64,000 nt of DNA from Photobacterium frigidiphilum (GTDB lineage: Bacteria; Pseudomonadota; Gammaproteobacteria; Enterobacterales; Vibrionaceae), in the NCBI RefSeq assembly GCF_003025615.1, contig NZ_PYMJ01000006.1, positions 62,001 to 126,000 on the forward strand, written 5' to 3'. Both the position numbers and the translations under genes were made by a program. The notes under the pieces were generated by a model. The model searched no databases. It was given only the letters and a program-made list of their open reading frames with translations, and was not told the origin of the DNA. This document shows positions 49,135-57,438 of this stretch, in pieces. Within the stretch, counting starts at the first letter, position 1, and every line of letters starts with the position of its first letter.

Positions 49135-50487
49135 ATGTACATCGGATTTGATTACGGGACAGCAAATTGCTCAGTTGCAATGATGGAGCAAGGGAAGCCA
49201 CGTATGTTGCCGTTAGAAAATGGCAATCAGTACATACCATCTACTTTATGCGCACCAACTCGTGAAGCCGTTAGTGAGCACTTATACCGTCACATGGGTA
49301 TATCTCCGCTTAACACTGTCGGTGAGCAAGTACTTCGTCGCGCCATTGCAATGAACCGCGAAGAAGATATTCGTGTTGAAAAAGGGGATTTACAGTTCGG
49401 TCAGGCGGCATTGGATTTGTATCTTGAAGATCCTGAAGAAGTGTATTACGTAAAATCTCCCAAATCTTTTCTTGGTGCTAATGGGCTACGTGATGTACAG
49501 ATAAGCTTTTTTGAAGATCTTGTTTGCGCGATGATGAGTAACATTAAAACCAAAGCCGAAGAGACAACTCAGCAAATAATTACAGATACCGTTATTGGAC
49601 GTCCTGTTAATTTTCAGGGTACTGGTGGCGAACGAGCCAATGAGCAAGCTGAATCTATTTTAACGCAAGCGGCAAAGCGGGCGGGATTCAACAATATTGA
49701 ATTTCAATTTGAACCTGTAGCCGCAGGTTTAGAGTTTGAAAGTACGCTAACGGAAAATAAAACTGTGCTGGTGGTTGATATCGGTGGTGGTACAACGGAC
49801 TGTTCATTGATTGAAATGGGCCCTGATTGGTGCGGAAAAGCTGATCGTACCGATAGTTTACTTGCCCATAGTGGTCAACGTGTTGGTGGTAACGATTTGG
49901 ATATCCATTTAGCCTTTAACCAATTAATGCCATTGTTTGGATTAGGCAGTAAAACGCTGCGTGGTATCGATATGCCAATTAGCCAATTTTGGAACCCTAT
50001 TGCCATTAATAACGTTATCGCCCAAACAGATTTTTATAGCTCTGCAAATATACGTACGTTAGATCAACTTCGACGTGATGCATCAGAACCTGAAAAGCTG
50101 AAACGCCTGATTCATGCATATCACGATACGCTAGGCTACCATATCGTCAGAAAAGCAGAAGAAAGTAAGATTGCCTTATCTGAAGCAAAAAGCAGTCAGG
50201 TACAAATGCATATTTTGTCTGAGTTGCTAGAAGTCTCTATTTCTCAAAGTCAGATGGCTGATGCAATTGAAACGCCAAAAGCCAAGATGAGTGAATTGGT
50301 GACTGAAGCCGTAAACCAATCGGGTAAAAAGCCAGATCTAATCTATATGACTGGCGGTACAGCGCGTTCACCTATATTACGTGCTTGTATTGAGCAACAA
50401 TTACCCAATGTCCCCGTTGTTAGTGGCAGCTATTTTGGTTCTGTAACAGCAGGTTTAGCACGCTGGGCAGAACATTGTTTCCGCTAG
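49135..50487 (+). CDS. yegD: Hsp70-family chaperone-like protein YegD
   Basis: A 450-residue protein of the Hsp70/actin-like ATPase superfamily, the same length as E. coli YegD. The phosphate-1 motif is MYIGFDYGTANCSVAM, phosphate-2 VLVVDIGGGTTDCSLIEMG, the adenosine motif YMTGGTARSP. It has the nucleotide-binding domain but only a short C-terminal region, without a DnaK-type substrate-binding lid. Its biological role is unknown in E. coli. A membrane J-protein gene lies about 6 kb away, but no operon links them. A hairpin follows at 50521-50550. Confidence 0.93.
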   Translation: MYIGFDYGTANCSVAMMEQGKPRMLPLENGNQYIPSTLCAPTREAVSEHLYRHMGISPLNTVGEQVLRRAIAMNREEDIRVEKGDLQFGQAALDLYLEDPEEVYYVKSPKSFLGANGLRDVQISFFEDLVCAMMSNIKTKAEETTQQIITDTVIGRPVNFQGTGGERANEQAESILTQAAKRAGFNNIEFQFEPVAAGLEFESTLTENKTVLVVDIGGGTTDCSLIEMGPDWCGKADRTDSLLAHSGQRVGGNDLDIHLAFNQLMPLFGLGSKTLRGIDMPISQFWNPIAINNVIAQTDFYSSANIRTLDQLRRDASEPEKLKRLIHAYHDTLGYHIVRKAEESKIALSEAKSSQVQMHILSELLEVSISQSQMADAIETPKAKMSELVTEAVNQSGKKPDLIYMTGGTARSPILRACIEQQLPNVPVVSGSYFGSVTAGLARWAEHCFR

Positions 50488-50520
50488 AAGTGATTTATAT
50501 AGTGTGAATGCTGAATGAAG

Positions 50521-50550
50521 CGATAGCCTTTTATTAGAAATAGGCTATCG
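50521..50550. terminator. Hairpin between convergent yegD and the HiPIP gene
   Basis: CGATAGCC (50521-50528) pairs with GGCTATCG (50543-50550). Followed on the plus strand by GCTTTCTTATTT. It lies between the two stop codons and may serve both. Confidence 0.55.
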
Positions 50551-50572
50551 GCTTTCTTATTTGGGTGATTAA

Positions 50573-50875
50573 CTATTTAGGCGCAAACGCAGAACACCAG
50601 CCTGTTGCTGAAACAAGCTTGCCAGGGAATACACTACAAGGGCGCCATTCATCGCCGTCAGTACCTTGAATCAGTAAGCAGCCAGAACAATGCTTGCTGT
50701 CGTCAGGTGATTTATGAACATATTTTAATGCAGCGGCTTGTGGATCATCTTCAGCGAGGTGAGGAATATCTGCTGCATGTACTGGTTTGATTAAATCCGT
50801 ACCACCAAGAGTGACACCGATTACGCCACCAAGTCCAAGTTTTAGAAAACGTCTACGTGTAGGGTGATTTTTCAT
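50573..50875 (-). CDS. High-potential iron-sulfur protein (HiPIP), Tat-exported
   Basis: A 100-residue protein with a twin-arginine signal (TRRRFLKLGLGG) and a cleavage site near VHA-AD. The mature part has four Cys at 63, 66, 80 and 94 (KHCSGCLL, WRPCSVF, GWCSAF), the CxxC-x13-C-x13-C spacing of HiPIP [4Fe-4S] proteins. HiPIPs are periplasmic electron carriers, best known from phototrophic bacteria. Folding with its cluster in the cytosol explains the Tat signal. It is monocistronic; no redox partner is adjacent. Its role here is unknown. Confidence 0.9.
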   Translation of the reverse strand: MKNHPTRRRFLKLGLGGVIGVTLGGTDLIKPVHAADIPHLAEDDPQAAALKYVHKSPDDSKHCSGCLLIQGTDGDEWRPCSVFPGKLVSATGWCSAFAPK

Positions 50876-51253
50876 GGATTATCCTTTTTAACGACATTAC
50901 TTATTTAATAATATTTATTGTGATTTTCTATTTTTTATAACGTTACTTTAATGCTCTGTGATTCAAACATTATACGAACTAGTAAGGATATCAGTTCATA
51001 AGTTTGGAATGAATTATGCGATCTAGCAAAGTTATCTTTCTTAATTGTCCACATGATCACGTAGTTTGTGTAATGGATTTCATTTTATTAGACCAGAAGA
51101 ACGCTCTTTGTTAACAGTAAGCATTTGACTAAACAGGGATTGATCATTTTATAAGAATACATAGATTGTATCAATTCTTAACTTGCAACATCTTGTTTAC
51201 AAGCGCATGCTGTGTGCGCGATACCACCAGACAAAACAATAAAGGTAGAGAAA
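50876..51253. other. Intergenic region between the HiPIP gene and the HAD hydrolase gene, no gene seen
   Basis: This 378-base AT-rich stretch is the divergent upstream region of the HiPIP and HAD genes. I see no strong hairpin, repeat or promoter pair. Confidence 0.5.
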
Positions 51254-51907
51254 ATGAACTTATTTCTTTTAGATATAGATGGCACTTTGGTTGATTCTGA
51301 TGAAATTGATCAACATTGTTTAACGTTGGCAATTGAAGATGTTCTGGGTATCTCTACTGATGGTAATTGGAGTCAATATCAGAAAGTCACGGATTCTGGC
51401 ATTATAGATGAAATATTATTAAAGAATAATATCAGTGAAAGTCGTTCGATTATTCATCGTAAAGTTGAAGCGCGCTATTTAGAATGTATACGTGAATACT
51501 TAAATAACAATCCGTCAGAAATGCATGAAATTAAAGGTGCAAAGAAGTTTATTGATCAAATGCAAGATCGTGAAGATACGCATATTGCGATTGCTACGGG
51601 GGCGTGGGAATCTGCTGCTAAATTGAAATTACAAGCTGTTGGTATTGATACATCAAATATAACATTTACATCCTCATCTGATGCTATGAGCCGTACTGAA
51701 ATCATGGCACTTGCAGCATTCAGGGCAAAACAAGATACAGGTGAAACATTTGATCGCCGTGTATTTTTTGGCGATGGTGAATGGAATAAAAATGCCACCC
51801 AAGAGCTCGGTTATGATTTTGTAGCAGTGGGTACAGGTGTTAAACACCATACTCAGATACCTAACTTTACGCATTACCAATCCGTTTTTTCACAATTATC
51901 GCTGTAA
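51254..51907 (+). CDS. HAD-superfamily hydrolase of unknown substrate
   Basis: A 217-residue HAD hydrolase. Motif I is LLDIDGTLVDSDE with nucleophile and acid Asp; motif II lies in IAIATGAWES, and motif IV in VFFGDGEWN. A small helical cap separates motifs I and II. It resembles phosphoglycolate-phosphatase-like proteins, but the subfamily cannot be fixed. The start at 51254 is chosen because AAAGGTAGAG lies upstream; a frame start at 51212 adds 14 non-conserved residues. It is monocistronic. Confidence 0.78.
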   Translation: MNLFLLDIDGTLVDSDEIDQHCLTLAIEDVLGISTDGNWSQYQKVTDSGIIDEILLKNNISESRSIIHRKVEARYLECIREYLNNNPSEMHEIKGAKKFIDQMQDREDTHIAIATGAWESAAKLKLQAVGIDTSNITFTSSSDAMSRTEIMALAAFRAKQDTGETFDRRVFFGDGEWNKNATQELGYDFVAVGTGVKHHTQIPNFTHYQSVFSQLSL

Positions 51908-52218
51908 AACGTTATTACCGAGCGATATTCGGAACGATGCTTATTATATCTAAGTAAGTGTAATAATTGACCATCATCATTGATGTATACGTATAAGTGA
52001 TGATGGTAGCTCGCCTCTAACCCTCCTGCATTTAGTTTTCTATTCCGTATTAACCTTTGATGAAACTTATGAGCAACCTTGCAGCATTTTTGTGATTTTG
52101 AGTCTAATCTTGTAGTTGTGTCAGTCAAGCAAATTATTAACATATAAAAATGCAATAAACCTCGCTTATTTTTTCGTGAGGGGAGGGCACTTCGAGATTT
52201 TTGCATTGGAGGCTGTAG
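51908..52218. other. Intergenic region with a stable inverted repeat
   Basis: ACCATCATCA (51970-51979) pairs with TGATGATGGT (51998-52007), loop of 18 that contains a GTATACGTATA palindrome. There is no T-run, so it may not be a terminator. No gene is seen in this 311-base stretch. Confidence 0.5.
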
Positions 52219-52629
52219 ATGAATAAAGAAGAATGGATAAAAGCTTGGTTTCATGAAGTATGGGGGAAGGGAAACGCTCAGTTACTGGCTGAATGTGCGA
52301 CTAATCCTTTTAATTTTCATACTTCAGGAGGACGAAGCTTTTCACTGACACATGAAGATTATCTTTCCTTTGTCAATATTTGGCAGCAACGTTTCAATAA
52401 TGTTCGTTTCACTATTTCTCAAGTTATTACGGAAGAACATAAAACGGTGGCACTGTACCAGTGTGAAGCCACATATCATGGTGGTTGGATTAAAATACCG
52501 GGAAAGAACCAGAGTGTGAAAATGACAGGAATGGTGCTATTTCAAATGAAAGATGGGCTAATGACAGATTGCTGGTTAGAAGACAGTAGCTTTGATTTAT
52601 ACCAACAGCTGACGCGCTATTTGGAATAA
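52219..52629 (+). CDS. NTF2-like / SnoaL-like protein
   Basis: A 136-residue cytosolic protein with the NTF2-like alpha+beta cone fold expected from its pattern (WIKAWFHEVW helix, CEATYHGGW and MVLFQMKDGLMTDCWLEDSSFDL strands). It resembles SnoaL-like/ester-cyclase-type proteins of unknown role. GGAGG precedes ATG 52219. No metal or catalytic signature allows a sharper call. Convergent with agcS. Confidence 0.7.
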   Translation: MNKEEWIKAWFHEVWGKGNAQLLAECATNPFNFHTSGGRSFSLTHEDYLSFVNIWQQRFNNVRFTISQVITEEHKTVALYQCEATYHGGWIKIPGKNQSVKMTGMVLFQMKDGLMTDCWLEDSSFDLYQQLTRYLE

Positions 52630-52648
52630 ATTAGCTATTAGTGATTAA

Positions 52649-52715
52649 CATGAAGGTGAAGCACAAGAACTTCAGAGCAGGTGAGTACCAGAAAATCTCT
52701 CGGCTTACCTTCATG
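52649..52715. terminator. Weak inverted repeat between convergent genes
   Basis: CATGAAGGT (52649-52657) pairs with ACCTTCATG (52707-52715) with a 49-base interior. It lies between the ends of the NTF2-like gene and agcS and could be a bidirectional terminator. The evidence is thin. Confidence 0.3.
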
Positions 52716-52728
52716 ATAATGTGTAATG

Positions 52729-54120
52729 TTATAAAGCGTGTTGTGTTTTTTTGGCTGTTAGTACTTTTAGCTGCTCAAAGTAAATATTACTTTCTGAAAT
52801 AACAACACCACGTAACAAGACTAAACCAATCAAGTTAGGTACAGCCATTAAGCCATTTACAATATCTGCAATTAGCCAAATCATATCCAGCTTTAAGAAC
52901 GCGCCACTTGCCACTAATACTAAAAAGACAATTTTATAAGGTAGAATTGCTTTAACACCAAAAAGGTAAGTAATGCAGCGTTCGCCATAATAGTTCCAAC
53001 CAATGATGGTGGTAAACGCGAAGAACATCAGCCCTATCGATACCATCAATGGTCCCCAATACGCTGAATCTAAACCAGCAGCAAACGCATAGGTTGTCAT
53101 TGCTGCACCAGCATACTCACTCTGCCATGCACCCGTAACAATAAGTGTAAGCCCTGTCATGGTACATATGATGATGGTATCAAAAAATGTGCCCGTCATT
53201 GATGTTAACCCCTGACGAACACATGAATCTGTTTTCGCAGCCGCGGCTGCAATAGGTGCACTACCAAGACCCGATTCATTTGAAAATACACCGCGAGCAA
53301 TACCAGATTGTATCGCAAGCATGATACCTGCACCGGTAAAACCACCTGCTGCAGCATGACCAGTAAATGCCGAGCTAATCACTAAAGCGACGGCTTCAGG
53401 TAGAGCGTGCATTTGAGTCGTTAATACCAGTAGGCAAGCCAAAATATAGAAGCCAGCCATTACAGGTACAATCTTACTGGCTACACTCGCAATCGATTTT
53501 ATTCCACCAAGCGTTACCGTTGCTACTAGCAACGTTAAAATCACAATGGTGTATTCTTTGGGTACTTCAAAAGAAAGATAAGCAGCATCAACAATCGCAT
53601 TAGCTTGTGGGAATGTACCAATACCAAAACACGCAACACCGAGGGCGAAAAAGGCAAAAAGTTTAGCCAGTGTTTTACTGCCGACGCCTTTTTCTAGGTA
53701 ATACATTGGGCCACCGATCATTTGACCGTTAGCATCTTGCTCGCGATATTTCACAGCCAACAGGCATTCTGCATATTTGGTCGCCATACCAAATAGGGCT
53801 GCTAGCCACATCCAGAATAGTGCGCCGGGCCCTCCCATTTTGATTGCTGTCGCTACGCCAACTATATTACCAGTACCAATAGTGGCAGAAAGGGCAGTGC
53901 AGAGTGCAGCAAAGCTCGATACATCACCATCACCTTTCGTACGATGTTTACTTGAAAATACATAGCTTAGCGCAAGAGGTAAGTAACGAATTTGGATAAA
54001 ACCAAGACGTATTGTTAGGTAAAGACCAGTACCGACTAATAAGATTAGTAGTGGCGGTCCCCAAACAAGGTTATCAATAACTTGAAGTGTATTTTGTAGC
54101 GTATCATGTAGCGGATTCAT
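52729..54120 (-). CDS. agcS: AgcS-family alanine/glycine:cation symporter
   Basis: A 463-residue inner-membrane symporter of the AGCS family that takes up alanine or glycine with Na+ or H+. About ten membrane segments are visible. The signatures include TALSATIGTGNIVGVATAIKMGGPGALFWMW, GGPMYYLEKG and ESGLGSAPIAAAAA. AAAGGAGGAATA precedes ATG 54120. A glycine riboswitch sits in the 5' leader. Glycine is therefore likely a substrate, as shown for a related Vibrio symporter under the same control. Confidence 0.95.
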   Translation of the reverse strand: MNPLHDTLQNTLQVIDNLVWGPPLLILLVGTGLYLTIRLGFIQIRYLPLALSYVFSSKHRTKGDGDVSSFAALCTALSATIGTGNIVGVATAIKMGGPGALFWMWLAALFGMATKYAECLLAVKYREQDANGQMIGGPMYYLEKGVGSKTLAKLFAFFALGVACFGIGTFPQANAIVDAAYLSFEVPKEYTIVILTLLVATVTLGGIKSIASVASKIVPVMAGFYILACLLVLTTQMHALPEAVALVISSAFTGHAAAGGFTGAGIMLAIQSGIARGVFSNESGLGSAPIAAAAAKTDSCVRQGLTSMTGTFFDTIIICTMTGLTLIVTGAWQSEYAGAAMTTYAFAAGLDSAYWGPLMVSIGLMFFAFTTIIGWNYYGERCITYLFGVKAILPYKIVFLVLVASGAFLKLDMIWLIADIVNGLMAVPNLIGLVLLRGVVISESNIYFEQLKVLTAKKTQHAL

Positions 54121-54157
54121 TATTCCTCCTTTTAAACTTCAAAGGAAGAGACATAGA

Positions 54158-54201
54158 ACAACAGAAACAAGTGTGTACAGAAATAGTTTCTGGGCTGTTG
54201 A
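54158..54201 (-). ncRNA. Candidate ghost aptamer 3' of the glycine aptamer
   Basis: On the minus strand CAACAG (54195-54200) pairs with CTGTTG (54159-54164), enclosing a CAGAAA/TTTCTG hairpin. This sits directly after the single glycine aptamer, where singlet glycine riboswitches are known to carry a stem-only ghost aptamer in place of the second aptamer. The assignment rests on position and pairing. Confidence 0.5.
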
Positions 54202-54207
54202 TCTTAT

Positions 54208-54318
54208 CTCCTCTGTCCTTTTGCCTGAGAGTTTCACTTTCCATGCATGTTAAAACAGCAAAAAGGAAAGCTTGCTCCTTCGGCGCCCGATTTAACGGGT
54301 CTCTCCAGAGGCTCCTCC
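54208..54318 (-). ncRNA. Glycine riboswitch, single aptamer
   Basis: On the minus strand the conserved core is clear: CTCTGGAGAGACCCG, GGGCGCCGAAGGAGCAAGC and AACTCTCAGGCAAAAGGACA, closing with CAGAG. It lies about 90 bases before agcS. Only one binding core is present, unlike the tandem form of V. cholerae VC1422. In known cases glycine binding turns the downstream gene on or off; no clear terminator alternative is visible, so the mode is not decided. Confidence 0.93.
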
Positions 54319-55129
54319 AATAACAGTCCATACCGGATACCTTGTTAAAAGGTATGTAATCCAGTGCCTGAAAGATTAACGTCTTGTGTTTGAACAGTAA
54401 CAAACGGTTTAAGAACGCTTACTTCTTCGGCGGGCTTATACTCGTATCAGAATGATTCTGCTAGCGAATAATATGCCACTCTCCTGCTATCTTCATCGGA
54501 ACTCAATTTTTCAGCCGCAATATTAATTGATAAAAATGTGATTGTCTGCAAAAAAATGGCGTAAATAATCAAAAAAATGTGATGTAAGATTAATACACAT
54601 ATACCCAAGTCACCTCAAGATGCTCTAAATCCTGCATCTTGAGGTGACTTGGGTATATTTGTCATAAGCATGAAGTTTACTATCTTATGAAAGTAGCCAA
54701 TATCATTATTTTGTCGTTATAAATTTAATTTCCTTGTATACGCGAAAAAAAACAAATAGATGCTTTAGGAATAATAGTGAGCATTGATATTCTATTTTTG
54801 AATATAAAAGGCACGTGTTTTAACTAATTTAATGTTGAAATTAGTTGATTATTTAATCAATAGCAGAAATTTAAATAATTACTTTTTAGAAATGAGACAA
54901 GGTTATAAAACTGGATTTATTTGATTATTTAAGCGTTAATTATTTATAAATAAGAAAAAATATAGCGATAGATTTGTATAAATATTTATACATCATTGAC
55001 AGGGAACGTCGGTACAAAGCGTATTCATAAGTCATTTATATATGAGTCGTTATGTATAATTTGGCATGTTTATGCTCTAAGTTTGAGCTGAAATACATGA
55101 CGTTATAACCCTAGCAATAAGGTGGAAAT
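54319..55129. other. Long AT-rich intergenic region between agcS leader and the AraC-type gene
   Basis: About 810 bases without a supported gene. The first part is the promoter region of the riboswitch. A perfect 25-base-arm palindrome lies in the middle (listed separately). The rest (54660-55120) is strongly AT-rich, with runs such as AAAAAATGTG. I see no RNA gene. Confidence 0.5.
54599..54658. repeat. Perfect palindromic repeat, family B
   Basis: The 25-base arms at 54599-54623 and 54634-54658 are perfectly complementary with a ten-base loop. The outer sequence is ATATACCCAAGTCACC. It resembles small dispersed palindromes of Vibrionaceae, but only one copy is in this window. Confidence 0.75.
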
Positions 55130-55831
55130 GTGATTTGGGTTAGCTGCAATCATCATAATAAACACATTGAAGCGAAAGAAAATCTAAAGCATTTTCATAA
55201 CGTTGTTGATGTCTCTCCTTTTGAACTTCTGTCGACAATGACAGGGCATGAGTTGATCTTCCTTGAAGTAAAAAACTCTAGTTCAGAAGGGTTTGAATTA
55301 CTAAGAGCTGTTAAACAACGCCATGCAGCAACGAAAGTCGTTATTGTATATCATGAACTTGATGCAGATTTAGCACTGAATGTGTTACGTGCTGGTGGTG
55401 ATGATGTCATCAGCGTAAATTCAAATCGGCAACAATTAGATGAGTGTTTTACCCGTCTTCATACCCATACTGTCAATGTTGAAAGTGGTGCATATGAACA
55501 GCGTGAATTATCCATTAAACCTGCTTTGATCATCATCGATCAAAATATAAGTGCGCCTTTGCGTGAAGAAGATCTTGCTAATGCCTGTCAATATTCACCA
55601 ACCTATTTTTCACGTTTATTTCATAATGTCATGGGTGTAACCCTTAAACAGTACATCATTAAAAAACGATTGGATTTAGCTTGTGGTTTGTTAATCTCTG
55701 ATCGAGAGAAAATATCTTCGGTCGCAACGTCTGCGGGTTTTAAAGATGTTTCCTATTTCTCTCGTGTATTTAAAAAACACATTGGTTGTTCTCCGGGCGA
55801 ATTTAGATTAAAAAAACATGATGTGAATTAA
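55130..55831 (+). CDS. AraC-family regulator with degenerate receiver domain
   Basis: A 233-residue regulator. The start is GTG 55130 after AAGGTGGAA. Residues 1-110 have the fold pattern of a response-regulator receiver, but the N-terminal acidic pair is absent. The phospho-Asp position is Glu46 (LIFLEVKNSS), and the conserved Lys-Pro is lacking (VISVNSN). Residues about 135-228 are an AraC double helix-turn-helix (ACQYSPTYFSRLFHNVMG; VATSAGFKDVSYFSRVFKKHIG). The protein may be phosphorylation-independent. No kinase is adjacent and the targets are unknown. A hairpin overlaps its stop codon. Confidence 0.85.
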   Translation: MIWVSCNHHNKHIEAKENLKHFHNVVDVSPFELLSTMTGHELIFLEVKNSSSEGFELLRAVKQRHAATKVVIVYHELDADLALNVLRAGGDDVISVNSNRQQLDECFTRLHTHTVNVESGAYEQRELSIKPALIIIDQNISAPLREEDLANACQYSPTYFSRLFHNVMGVTLKQYIIKKRLDLACGLLISDREKISSVATSAGFKDVSYFSRVFKKHIGCSPGEFRLKKHDVN

Positions 55832-55852
55832 CGGTATTGCAATGATACCGTT
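55830..55852 (+). terminator. Hairpin at the end of the AraC-type gene
   Basis: AACGGTAT (55830-55837) pairs with ATACCGTT (55845-55852), loop of seven, overlapping the TAA stop. It is followed by TCATTCATT, a weak U-tract. Confidence 0.45.
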
Positions 55853-56199
55853 TCATTCATTATCATTATTCAATAGATATTTAATCTTCATATAAAGTAG
55901 AATTATCTTTCAATATCATGCCTCTTACGTCATTTTTTATTAAGAATCAGCTCAATGTTATAAAGTTTGCTTTTCCTTAGCCGATATATAACCCCAATGT
56001 AGGGATAGAAATCTTTCTGGTTGTTTTTTAGTCAATTGGGATTGTTTTTAATAGTATTTCATATAAAATATAATGCATATTATAATCTGCACATAGCGTA
56101 AATAATGGCATTTATTTTCATCACTACAAATACAGTTAGCTTTATATAGATAATAACTGTGATTGGGTTTCTCATTGCATTCAGGAATAGCATCCGTTA
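55853..56199. other. AT-rich region upstream of the J-domain gene, no feature recognised
   Basis: About 350 bases that should contain the promoter of the J-domain gene. No -35/-10 pair stands out, and there is no supported coding frame. Confidence 0.45.
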
Positions 56200-57342
56200 A
56201 TGACTTCATTTCATGATATTTTAGGTACAAATCAAGATAGCCCTCAAAGTGATATAAAACGTCGCTATAAACACCTATCTAATCGCTCTCACCCAGATAA
56301 AGGTGGCTCTAAAGCATTGATGCAGCTTATTTCTGAAGCCTATAAATATGTTAGTGAAGGAAAGGGACAACAAGAAGCGTTTAATACTGATTATGTTCAA
56401 ACGAAATCTGTTGAGAAGTACTTGAGCCAGATTCACCGCCTTCAAAATGATTACCGGCATCTGAAAGAGGAAAGAGATACGCTCGTTAAGAAATTAGCTA
56501 GCGCTCAAAAGGAAGCTAAGCAAGCTTTTGCTGATAGCTCTATGCACATTCATAATATGAAAAATACTGCCAGTAATGATGTAGGTAAACTTCAAGAAGA
56601 GAACATTAGGTTAACCCAATTATTAGCGGAAGCAAGGCGAGAGTTAGCAGTGAATAATCAATCTCATGCCGTGTCTACCACCGGAAATAACAAGGTTGAT
56701 CCCACGGTACTGACACAAAAAGTTGCCTCTCAAATTAAGTCATTAGGCTACTTCAACGCTAAGCGAGTGGGGTTAGTACTATTGGTACCAGTTATGCTTG
56801 CTGTGTTGCTGCTAAGTGCAGGTAAAGCCCCTTGGCAGGCAGTATTCGCATGGTTTAATCATCAAGATATAGAACCTAATGCTATTGCTACCATCGTGGA
56901 TGTGAATCCGTTAGATGTAGTCAATAACCCTATTGCTAATCAAGTCGATACAACGGTTGTTTTGGCTATAGATCCAGCGCCTATCGCACGTATTCAAATA
57001 GACAAGGTTATTGGTCAGTGGCAGCTAAAGTTTTACGAGAATAGTCAGAAACCTTATATTGCTGTGCGCAGTGATAAAGGTTCTTATATTGTGAAAAGTT
57101 GTGACTCAGGCTTTGAATATTATTTGAATGAGACGGTTAGATCGCGACGTTTGTCTGCAAACATGATTTTTGATCGACAAGAGCGCCACTTTATTGTCTA
57201 TGACATTCCTTATGGCAAAGGGTCTTCTGCGGTGAATTGGTCTGATAGTAAAAGTTTGCTCCTCAATGAAGAATACTTTTCGAATACTGGTTTTTCTGAA
57301 GCGTTCGGTAGATTAAATAATGCATGTGTTTCTTCCATCTGA
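56200..57342 (+). CDS. Membrane-anchored J-domain protein with coiled coil
   Basis: A 380-residue protein not matching the DnaJ, CbpA or DjlA architecture. An N-terminal J-domain (about 3-55) has the HPD motif at 31-33 in SNRSHPDKGGS. A coiled coil follows (about 70-150), then one membrane segment (about 190-207, VGLVLLVPVMLAVLLLS). The C-terminal domain (about 265-380, from IDKVIGQWQLKFYENS) is unrecognised and predicted periplasmic. J-domains stimulate Hsp70 ATPase, so it could recruit DnaK to the membrane. The weak Shine-Dalgarno leaves the start (ATG 56200) moderately sure. It is monocistronic. Confidence 0.85.
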   Translation: MTSFHDILGTNQDSPQSDIKRRYKHLSNRSHPDKGGSKALMQLISEAYKYVSEGKGQQEAFNTDYVQTKSVEKYLSQIHRLQNDYRHLKEERDTLVKKLASAQKEAKQAFADSSMHIHNMKNTASNDVGKLQEENIRLTQLLAEARRELAVNNQSHAVSTTGNNKVDPTVLTQKVASQIKSLGYFNAKRVGLVLLVPVMLAVLLLSAGKAPWQAVFAWFNHQDIEPNAIATIVDVNPLDVVNNPIANQVDTTVVLAIDPAPIARIQIDKVIGQWQLKFYENSQKPYIAVRSDKGSYIVKSCDSGFEYYLNETVRSRRLSANMIFDRQERHFIVYDIPYGKGSSAVNWSDSKSLLLNEEYFSNTGFSEAFGRLNNACVSSI

Positions 57343-57356
57343 TGATCATTAAAGGA

Positions 57357-57405
57357 AGAATAAGAGGTAGCTTGGGTATAAAGCAAAAGCATAACCTCTT
57401 ATTCT
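57357..57405. terminator. Long-stem hairpin between convergent J-domain and RND genes
   Basis: AGAATAAGAGGT (57357-57368) pairs perfectly with ACCTCTTATTCT (57394-57405) across a 25-base interior. It lies between both stop codons, followed by CCTGATTGTG. Confidence 0.5.
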
Positions 57406-57438
57406 CCTGATTGTGATTGCAGCTAACGTTATTTATGT

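Noticed and set aside
54319..54420. Second glycine aptamer upstream of the first
   Set aside because: No second GGAGAG/AACTCTCAGG core occurs. Only the single aptamer and the ghost-like stem are supported.
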